A stretch of 64,000 nucleotides of DNA from Mycteria americana (Eukaryota; Chordata; Aves; Ciconiiformes; Ciconiidae). How positions within the stretch are numbered: the stretch's first letter is position 1; each line of letters starts with the position of its first letter. Under the pieces are notes generated by a model that was not told the origin of the DNA, made no database searches, and worked only from the letters and a program-made list of their open reading frames with translations. Where the stretch lies: the NCBI RefSeq assembly GCF_035582795.1, contig NC_134370.1:32103501-32167500 (forward strand), in the 5' to 3' direction. This document shows positions 55,564 through 64,000 of the stretch, one piece after another. The translations under genes were made by a program, and so were the position numbers.

Positions 55564-55691
55564 AGGAATGATTTTCAGAAGGAAACTATGCAGTGAATAT
55601 GACCAACCACTGAGCTGCCTGTTGCTACTACCTCAACTCTGTCCTTCATCAGATTAAATTCTCTTCTTACGTCACTGAGCAGCAGCAGAAA
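55564..55691 (+). ncRNA. Candidate exon of a plus-strand lncRNA
   Basis: A strong acceptor (an almost pure pyrimidine run ending TTTTTCAG at 55556-55563) is followed 128 bases later by AGAAA|GTGAGT, a strong donor at 55692. All three frames are interrupted, so it would be non-coding or carry only a short terminal frame. Joined in phase after the candidate exon at 46201-46236, it would add ten codons and then a TGA. Good acceptor/donor pairs also arise by chance in AT-rich DNA; a weaker pair exists at 49018-49079. Confidence 0.2.
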
Positions 55692-57764
55692 GTGAGTTTT
55701 AACCAGTGTGTCTAAAACAGCACTTCAAATAAGGTGTATCAATACACATTAAGGGTTCTGCCATGTGCTTCTGTTATTCAGAGACTTCAGCTGAGGACAG
55801 CAGCATGAAGAGGATTCGTATTTTTAAATAACAGTTGGAGGATTATTATAAAGCCAGATTCCATCTGTTTACATGCTAAGGTGGAAGCATATGGGGTTTC
55901 TTTAAAAACCAGGAGGGGGCTGTGTTTAGTTAATGCTGGCTTTGGCACCTGACAGCATTGGGGACTGCTTGGAAAGGGGTACTAGAAAAGTGTGAAATAG
56001 TGAGAACTAGAAGAAGATGGTGACACTGCTGGGAGGCAAGAGCCTGGAGGGCTTGAAGGCTGGACTGCTCCAGGACTGTCTCTGGGGTGAGTGACAAGGA
56101 TCTGCCTGGTAGAAGGGAGCTGAGACTGAGTTTACGGGCACTTGAGAGATCAGGGTTACAAAGAGAAGTGAGGTGAGAAACAGCTATTTCATGCCAGGTC
56201 CTTGGAAAGGATAAGCGAAGGCCTGCTCTCTGGCCCTGTGGATTAGCTAGCAAAGAGTTGCCTGGTCACTCTCTGCTGGGACTAGGGAAAATGAGAAGAA
56301 TCTCTAGGATATGTGGACTGAGCTGAGCAGGTTCTCTGCACAACAGGATGAAGGTGAGCAGTGGCATTGGGAAAGAACTTCTAAATTCAGATCTGAAACT
56401 TTTTGTTAAAAAAGACAAAAACAATTTTTCTTGGTTTGTTTTTAATCCTGTCTTTCTTATTTTCCTCTTTTTTTAAAGTGAATTTGCATAGCATGTCTAA
56501 TATAGACAAATAAGGGGGGAGGTATTACCTAAAACATTGAGGTATATTCTATTCTCTGGTTATGTGTTTACAACTATGACCAGTCTAGTGTATATTAATA
56601 CCACTCACAGTCTGATGGAGAACTGATTTCGTCAAAGTCACAGCTCAGCACTGGGCAGTTACCTTAGAGAATCCAGTACTCTGTGATAATAGCCACATGC
56701 TCCAGGCACTAGAAATGCTTCTATAAGTTTTTAAGAATATAGTCTTATTCTTTCCTTCATTCCTTCCTTTTATGGCTGAGCCTCACTGTATTCTTAACAC
56801 TTGTTGGAGTTCAGACTTTGATGAATGGCCCTACTTTAAATCCTTTGACGTTAATGGAGCTCTTTTGTGCATGAAAGTAGAAGTTCGCCTTGAAAAGGGT
56901 AGCTCATGTCTGGTCAGGACAGAAACATCTATCTGATGTTCAGAGCAGGCTGCACTATGCAGTTTTCTCTGATTTTCATTCTAGGCAATATCCAGGGAAG
57001 GTTGTGAAAATCTTGTTGGTTTGATTTTGTAGTGCCTGTTAATGTTGCCCTTGTTTCCTGGATGACACTGCTGGTCAAAAACTCCCTTCTTCCATTATGA
57101 TTTTTGCCCCATTAATAGAGCAGAAAACCCTAAAAATGATTCTACTGTCGGACTTTGCTGATTTCAAGGGACAAACCTTATCTATGAGGCCTCAGCCCTC
57201 TTTCAAGGATCCCTCTCTTAAATCATCTCCTGTTAATTAGTTTCTTCTCCCCATAGATCTGTTTCAGCACCTTCTCCACAGATAGTTTTCCTTTTTGCTT
57301 ATGTACCATAGAGCAAAATTTGATCCAGTGACTTTTAATATTCAGCTTCCTCAAGGGAATACATTATTACATAGGAGGTTCTTTGATCAAAGAGTGTACA
57401 CAATTGCATGATACATATTTTTATGAGCTATGTTTTACCATTAAAATGCTTCATTCTACTTGATTCATGTTACAGAGTAAAATATATCTGTAAATGATGA
57501 CTGAAGTCAGCTTGGTGGGCATCTGTAAATTATTTCTGTTGAGTAACTGCTATTGAGAAAATGAATTACTATGCATCCCTTATCCACTTCAGTAACAATC
57601 TCTGACTTTCATATGTAATAGTATAGTTTAGACTTTTTGATAACTGTACAGTTAGGAACTGTACAAAGGAAGAAAATGTGAACATTGGAAAAAATTATAT
57701 TTCTAGTTGTGAATCTTGGAACAAACTGCAAAAGCTAGTTGAGAGTAGCCTCATGATGATGAAG

Positions 57765-57905
57765 AGCATATTATCTCTATTTTACAGGTAGAAATACTGA
57801 GATATGAAAAGATTAAGTAATTTTCCCAAGGTCACACAGAAAAATGGAAAAAAACAAGAATAGAATCTTGAGCTTCTGATTCCAACTTTTGTGTATTTTC
57901 TCAGG
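57765..57905 (+). repeat. MIR-type (CORE-SINE) remnant
   Basis: The stretch follows the MIR consensus in order: ATCTCTATTTTACAGGTAGA, then AAATACTGAG, then AGATTAAGTAATTTTCCCAA, then GGTCACACAG, then a diverged AATCTTGAGCTTCTGATTCC. The match to the family's conserved core is strong, and its degradation fits an ancient insertion. Confidence 0.85.
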
Positions 57906-60009
57906 ACTGTTCTTCCTCCTCTTTGTAAGGCTTGCTATACCAAAGTACTGCTTTCTACATCAAATCTCAGTAGGCCTAATAACATACAGTTTGCAGCCCT
58001 GCTCATCTATCAGTATTAACCTTAGCTTTAAAAAATGTGAAACTTAGGAGATTTACTGATGTACAGTTCCATGGAGTTAGCAGCAAATACTAGACTGGAA
58101 AAATATTTTAAAAATTCAGTAACTTTTAGTACTGACCTAACATAGTCTTAATTTCAATTGTGTGTCCTGAGGGGTTATGTAAATGTTTATGCACATGATT
58201 AACTTTAGGCATCTGAAAAGCTTTATAAAAATCTATCATACCAATCCAAAGCGTCCATCTGGGCATATGTAATACATCTTTAAGTACTGGGGCTTTTGAG
58301 GGAAGTGCTGTTACATTAGAGGTACAGTCACTTTCTGTGTGACCCTTCAGGCATGGCACTGTGTGGAAGGGTATGGATTTTCCATTCTATTTTTCCAGTC
58401 AGTGGAAAACATATAGCAATTGTAAGTATGCCCGTAAGTATCCCACGGCCTCTTCAGGAAATGTCCTTTATGAAACTTTACATGGGAGAGCTTGTGCTAT
58501 CCAATGATGTAGTCTCAGATTTTTGTGTCTGTTTCTGAAACATCTTCTTGTACATATGTGGAAGTCACAGTGAAGTCTAAATATTGAGGGAACTGAATAA
58601 TGGCTTTGTTTTTAGATTGTGGGTAAAACACGGTTCGCAAAAGTTTCCCTTAGCAACTTTTTTACATATGTGTCGTTCATTTTTTTAGTGGCTGAAGCTA
58701 ATTATTCATAACAAGGTAGAATGCTGAAGTTGGATGATAATAGTGAGAGCAGATTCTTTGTGGGGAGAAAGAAACACAAATTCATATAATGTAACATATA
58801 CCGCAACTGTGCTATCATAAATTTTCCCATTACTAATGTAGGAGATAACTATCTCCAGGGTAAACTGTAATATTAGAAAATCACATATGACTCCATAAAT
58901 GAAAACACCAAACAATAACGGACTAAGAGGCACATGATGAGCTTTGCTTTCAGGTTATGTCTGTGTTTGATTGTGTGCTGAGACAGTTTAACCTGAGCTG
59001 CAGCTCACTCTGCTCTGCAGCATACCTAAGGCTTGACTCAAGCCTGATAAAGTTAAAAAGGGTATTTCTACAAATTCTACTTATCTTTCAAGTTACAGTC
59101 AGCATCAGAAGACGTACTTAGGCCATTTTTGCTGTGAATTTCTGTGCTTCTCAGTCATAGATCTGATGGATTATGACTGAGTATGTATTGTAATAGCCCA
59201 AATAAAAGTGGGTCTTAAAAAGGTTCTCCCATATAAAGTCTCCTTGGAAAGGGTTGGTAAAATTTTCCTGAAAGTGATCAAAAAAATCTTTGGTACTAAA
59301 TTTGCATCAATACTGCTGTTTGTGTAAGTTTAAAAATAAAAAACCCCCAGAAGGGTAGGGAGGAAAAGTGCATTGTAAAGAGGGATGAATTCCTTTCCAT
59401 TATTCCCAACCACTGGTCCTACTATTCAACCCCAGTTGCAGTTGAATTTTAATCTTGAGAGCCAATTTCATTGGCAAAAAGTGTTTCTAGGTAATATGCC
59501 AAGCAACCACCGTGAGGCCAGCTTTGTAGTCTAATGTCACGAGATCCTGACATCTCTATACACAGTGAAGTGGTATCAGTGTTTGGAAAATGTACTAGCA
59601 TTTTCCTACGCTGGTGTGACTCTTGCAGCATTTGCTTTGCTGTGTGAGCCAGGTACATAGAATTCCTGTGCTGTGTCTCCAGAACCCTGCTGCTGCCAGG
59701 ACTGCTGTAACTAAAAGAAGTATTTTCCTACAAAAAAAAAAATCTTCTTACTAATGTTTGTGCTTCATATTAGACTCTTAAGGCTAGATTTGCTCTAGAG
59801 AAACTTTTCTGGCTTTATTAAGCTTACACTGATGATCTACTCAGTCTACTGTCCTTAGAAGGGATGTAAATAGGACAACTTTTAAATCTTGACAACTGTG
59901 AACTTTGCATGAGTTTGAAAATGAGCATTTAGGCTGTAAATTTGATGGGGTAAGGAAGGTATAGTAATTCTACATGAAATGTTTAGTGTATGGGATTGTG
60001 GCCCATGTC

Positions 60010-60185
60010 TAGGGTTGCTAGGAATGACAGTAATAATAATTTATTTCCTTGATTTAAGACTGCTTTTATATAAACCTATTTATAACATGGGACTCCTCAC
60101 ATTCCTATGACGTTACCAACTGCAAGGCTACAAGCACAAGTGTTTGAACTGAGATACCTGTTGCTCAGCCACTGAAATACCATTG
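60010..60185 (+). repeat. Possible MIR-type remnant, very diverged
   Basis: The stretch around GCACAAGTGTTTGAACTGAG followed by CAGCCACTGAAATACC loosely resembles the MIR 3' part (the GATTTGAACCC and CACTA blocks). The core is poorly preserved. Confidence 0.3.
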
Positions 60186-62672
60186 TCTGATACTAACATT
60201 GCTTTGCAGATAAGGGCCCTCTCTCAGTAGAGCCCCGTGGAAATAGTGGTTTCAGAAGCAGAGACAGACAGATGCCCTGTCAGAGTTACTGAGATGGTAA
60301 TAACTTTCACTGAGGGATCAGAGAAAGATGAGGGCCACATTGCAGCACTTCTTGGAATGGCCTAAGTAAGAAATGGCACCAGTCACACTGAGGAAAATGG
60401 GAACACATGCGACTTACCCATGTTAGGCCCTAAAGAGCTGTAGAAGCTCCCAAAAAGCATTGGAGGTGCCTTTGTTTTTTTCTGAATGTCAAGCTTGCTA
60501 TTGGTTTTGTGTATGACTTCAAGAAACATACTCTTTGCTACTCTGTCTTACCTGAGAATGTGTGAAAATTTACTCAATGTCACATGCTATGATGTCACAT
60601 TTTAGTCCAGTGGTGGATGCAAAACAGTTTCCAAAAGTATGGAAAGTGAGGCTGTAACCTGCAAAACATAGGGACTAAGATCCCTGGCAGTAGGTGAAAA
60701 TTGGAAAGATTGGCAACCTGTGACTGCTGCCTTATGCAGTACTTCAATCTTGACTTGCAACAGCTGGTTCTTGGCACCATCTTTGCAGAACCACCAGTAG
60801 TGACCAATTGCTCAGCAGTTTTGCAGAACTGCTTGGATGATCAGACCAACCATTTTCACTTGTGACCCAAGTCTGAATTTGAGCTCGAGCCCATGGAGGT
60901 GAAGAGCTTGTCTGTTAACTCACAATACCACTTGCTATTGCCTTTGTCAGCAGGCTGCTCTGTGAACAGCTGCTGTTGCACAAAAGGCCAAAGGGAAGCG
61001 CCTCAGTTTTGCCCTAGTCCTTTCACACCTCAAAGTCACTGGAGCATACCCAAGTGCATGGTAAACTACAGGCGGTCTCTCCAGTGCAGAACAGGCTGTA
61101 CAGTTGACTTTAACTGAAACATGAATCATCTCAGTCCTAAATTATTTTAATCCAATCAGTCATCTGTGTTAAAGGTGTAAAGAGACAGCAAAGCGGAAAG
61201 AATGACTGCCAAGTAGAGGATACAGGACACAAATAAAGCTGCTAAGATGAGATGAAATATGAACTAATAATGATTTATTCCAAATGCCACTGGGGTTACA
61301 GTGTGAATCACTTGGAGAGATATTTGGGTGAAATGAATTTTGTAGGCTTTCCCCTGAATGATTTTTATGGTCTCAGTAGAGGTGAAGGGAAGGCAAAGCT
61401 GTTAGTTACACAGGGAGTACACACAAGAATTTTGAAGTGCTCCCAAACAAATTCTCCCTAATTAATGTGTGCTTTTCAAGCCTCTTGTAAGTAGATGAGC
61501 ACGAACAGCTGTAGTTCTTTTTATAGATACAAACTAATCTCTAGTACATATTGGAGTTGAAGGATACAGAGAACAACATACTGTGGATTCGTAAGGCTTT
61601 TCTAGCCATGGAATTATTCTTTTTATACCCTCTAAAAGTGGAAGGGAATGCAGAAGAGAGCAGAGTATAGTCTTCAAGGATACTACTTGGGAACAAAATC
61701 ATGACAGGAGCAAAGGGTCTAGCTCTTAATGACACATACCATGCACTTCTTATTAACACATGAAAGAGCATGTGTGAGTTTTGACCTATTTTCTTGACAG
61801 GTTCAACCTTTTGTGACCCGTATGAAATGGGCAGTATTCGCTAGCATTTCTTCCCAGTTTTCACTAGTGTGAATGGCCTTCATGATAAAGGATGGGAAGA
61901 ATTACATGCTTCATGTTTTTAAATAATTTTAAAAGCCTAAGCAATAAGTCATAATAAAATTCCTTAGACTTGATGAGTATCTTTGAACGTACTTCCTGTT
62001 TGAAGATGATATGTTTTCTCCCTTCTTTCTCCTTATTGCTAGCTGTATATATTATCAGTTTAATATTGTCCTCTGCCTGGAGACAATATCCGGTTGTGGT
62101 AGGTGAAGGGAGGAACTGTAATAGCTCCTTTCCATCTCTAATGCCTACGATTTTATTTACATAAAAACACCCTGGATTTTGAACAGTTTGTTTCTTTTGG
62201 CAGTTTATTACTAGCCTGAATGGCCCACTTTTTCATGATCTAACATTTGGCTGCTGCAGAAGTATTATCACCTCCATTTTTAGTTTTAATAACCTTCCTT
62301 TTAACAAACCTCAGTTTGAAGTAAGTTTCCAAAAGTTTGCTTCAAAACAATGCCCCAAATCTTCTGGAAGCCACTGATTACTTTTTTTCACCTCAAAGTA
62401 ATAAGCTGGTTACATTTTTATTGATTTTGTGACTTTTTCTGATGTGACATAAGGAAGAACTGATTTACTTAGGACAAAATGACTTGCTGGGTTCCCTCCA
62501 TTATTGCTACCAAAGGGAGAACTACTGAAGGGCCCATGGGGAAGAACTGTTTCAATAGCTCTCTGTGCCCTGTGCTTTTGGGCTCAGAAGGTATATATCC
62601 CCACTGTGGACTGACTATACCTCATAATTCTTGTGATGTAGACTGCTAAGGATTGCAAATTAATTCTGTCCA

Positions 62673-62678
62673 TTTATT
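62673..62678 (-). terminator. Candidate poly(A) signal AATAAA for OPN4
   Basis: Plus-strand TTTATT reads AATAAA on the minus strand. It is the first canonical hexamer after the presumed OPN4 stop codon. Such hexamers are frequent in AT-rich DNA, so this is only a candidate. Confidence 0.3.
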
Positions 62679-63747
62679 ATCAAGTGCTAGAAGGAGCACC
62701 AGGGAAAAGCAGAAAATCTCTATTTCATAGAACTCTTTTCCTTTCATTTTGGGGGAAATAAATACAGTCTCATGGATTTAGTCACTGTGGAAAAAAACCT
62801 CAGCGGTAAGGATGCTGCTGTTTAGAGAAGAGAAAAATTAAAATGCTAAAGTGGGGATGGTGTGGATTCCACACATCTCTAGAACAACTGTTTTTGGAGA
62901 ACCAACCCTTCTCCTCCCAAGATTTACTTTAGAAAAGCACATCTAAAGGTAAACCACTTTGAAGTATTAGAAGGCAGATGTATTAGAAGGCAAATGTATT
63001 GACTTACCCATAAGACATTTCAGTACAAACAGTGGTTTGAATTCTTCATTCTTCTCATGAAACTTGCTAAAGGAAAGCTGGAAGGAGTTTCCTAAGACTT
63101 TCCTCTAGCTCTGGGAAGGTTAGCTAAGGGTGGCTTAAACTGGCCTCTTAAGTGACTGTTGGAAAAAGAAGCTAAGTATGGAAAGGACCGTAGCCTTGTC
63201 CTCAGCGTGATTCCTTTCTCTTCGCCCAGAATCTCAGAAATTAAAATAAAGAATCTGAGACTTCAAATTACTGCTCAAGTGCATTGCCTTTCAATTGGAT
63301 TGTAGAAGAAAATGAGGAGAAATGTGTCATTAATGAGAGAAGGGAGTACTGACTGTGTGATTAAGTTTTCATTTGGTTGAGGAACTTCACAATAATGAAG
63401 AAACCATCTTCAGGAAGTAACGTACATTTTTCCCCAAATCTCTCAGCTTTAGCTCAGTAATAGCTTTGAAGTTAAACTACACTAAGTGAACAAAGGCCAG
63501 CTTTGAATCTCATACTTCCCTTTCCTCTCAAGTTAATTCTAGGAGGCTTGTAGGTAAGATCCATGCAGTGGTGGAATATACCTGAACAGCGTAAAATCCA
63601 AGTGGAAGAAATTTTTTCATGAGCTGCATAAAGAAGAGATAATAAAATTACAATGTGACTCAGATCTAGAAGTGAACCACTGGAGAGAGTTCTGATGCTG
63701 AAAAGCTTACTCCTCTTGCTTTTATCTTGCTTGTCTTGTGTTGTGTG

Positions 63748-63789
63748 TAGGAGCATTTCAGAACAATGTAGGAGCGTTTCAGAACAATG
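63748..63789. repeat. 21-bp tandem duplication
   Basis: Two adjacent 21-base units, 63748-63768 and 63769-63789, are identical except for one A/G difference (cATTTC versus cGTTTC). They lie about 75 bases past the presumed OPN4 stop codon. The unit is a multiple of three, so the frame read through it repeats a seven-residue block, but this is after the stop and probably untranslated. Confidence 0.95.
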
Positions 63790-63863
63790 TATTCTGGATT
63801 CAGATCGTCCATAGTTGTTCCAGAGGTATTGGCTAAGGTGACATTCTGGCTTGCACCACTCAC

Positions 63864-64000
63864 TTAGCTGTTTGACTTCTTGTTCTGCTTGTGGCTGTTG
63901 ATCTTAGGGTACAGGAAACCAGAGCTATATCCGGAAGGCAGCTCTACTCCTTGGACATTGCTGTATGTTACTGTAATGCTGGGTATCTGGGCTGCAGGTG
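63864..64000 (-). CDS. OPN4: Melanopsin (OPN4) C-terminal tail, last coding segment, partial
   Basis: On the minus strand, a frame is open from the window edge (first full codon at 63998) to a TAA at 63866-63864. It gives 44 residues containing QIPSITVTYSNVQGVELPSG and ending NSHKQNKKSNS. Melanopsin is a Gq-coupled, bistable opsin of retinal ganglion and other cells, and its long cytoplasmic tail is rich in Ser/Thr phosphorylation sites. The IPSI-x-x-T motif and the Ser/Lys-rich end resemble vertebrate melanopsin tails as I remember them. Position supports the call: OPN4 is the gene upstream of LDB3 in the same orientation in vertebrates. The seven-transmembrane part lies beyond the right edge, so the retinal-binding lysine cannot be seen. 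A CTGCAG at 63997-63992 could be an acceptor, in which case the exon begins at about 63991. The alternative is an unrelated tail exon of another gene in this position. Confidence 0.65.
   Translation of the reverse strand, partial: PAAQIPSITVTYSNVQGVELPSGYSSGFLYPKINSHKQNKKSNS

Larger units (their letters stand above)
47905..62672. other. Intergenic region between the CpG island and the OPN4 3' end
   Basis: This is AT-rich sequence without a recognised gene on either strand. It holds two or three MIR-type remnants, short T runs and one well-formed candidate plus-strand exon (55564-55691). The open frames, at most about 107 codons, match nothing I know. Confidence 0.6.
62673..63863 (-). other. 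OPN4: Presumed OPN4 3' UTR up to the first AATAAA
   Basis: This is non-coding sequence following the TAA on the minus strand. The first perfect AATAAA on that strand is at 62678-62673, which would give a 3' UTR of roughly 1.2 kb. Further AATAAA hexamers lie beyond it, at about 62415, 62205 and 62155, so the true end is uncertain. A GTGAGT directly follows the stop codon (see findings), and a 21-bp tandem duplication lies near its start. Confidence 0.4.

Noticed and set aside
56800-56880. Stretch with TTGACGTTAATGGAGCTC, thought to be an ancient amniote repeat
   Set aside because: Only a short resemblance to repeats containing GACTTCAATGGGAG-type blocks; too little to support a call.
1-64000. 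CR1 LINE, tRNA, snoRNA, miRNA, CRISPR or prokaryotic features
   Set aside because: I looked for typical CR1 3' ends and for cloverleaf or array structure and found none that I could support. A covariance-model search was not possible here.

Overview
This is vertebrate nuclear DNA, most likely from a bird or another sauropsid. It is AT-rich and almost entirely non-coding, with two spliced genes on the minus strand. I see no Alu, no L1 and no recent CR1 copies, only a few worn MIR-type SINE remnants, homopolymer tracts and short microsatellites. The species assignment is an inference from this sparse repeat content and from gene order; I cannot name a species.

Gene content: (1) The left two thirds belong to LDB3 (ZASP/Cypher), the muscle Z-disc PDZ-LIM protein, read right to left. 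The start-codon exon (39215-39337) and the next PDZ exon (5620-5771) are both clear. They join in phase and are separated by an intron of about 33.4 kb. The rest of LDB3 lies beyond the left edge. (2) The last bases of the window (63864-64000) hold the terminal coding segment of what is very probably OPN4 (melanopsin), also on the minus strand. The order OPN4 then LDB3, in the same orientation, matches the conserved vertebrate arrangement (human 10q23.2).

Between them lies about 24.5 kb. Its only strong landmark is a two-part CpG island (about 45590-46890 and 47405-47835). The island contains GC boxes and three same-orientation ATGGCGGC (YY1-type) motifs. It also has a good minus-strand splice donor that could end a non-coding LDB3 exon 1, and a plus-strand ATG with a donor 36 bases later that could start an unrecognised divergent transcript. 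A well-formed candidate plus-strand exon lies 9 kb further on (55564-55691).

The remainder is intron or intergenic DNA with poly-C/poly-G tracts, A-runs, a CT microsatellite, an AT palindromic stretch, MIR relics, a 21-bp tandem duplication in the presumed OPN4 3' UTR, and one TATA/poly(A)-signal pair that resembles a solo LTR. I found no RNA genes, no CRISPR and nothing prokaryotic. I do not see convincing evidence of a new biological system. The most testable novelty is possible divergent transcription from the CpG island.
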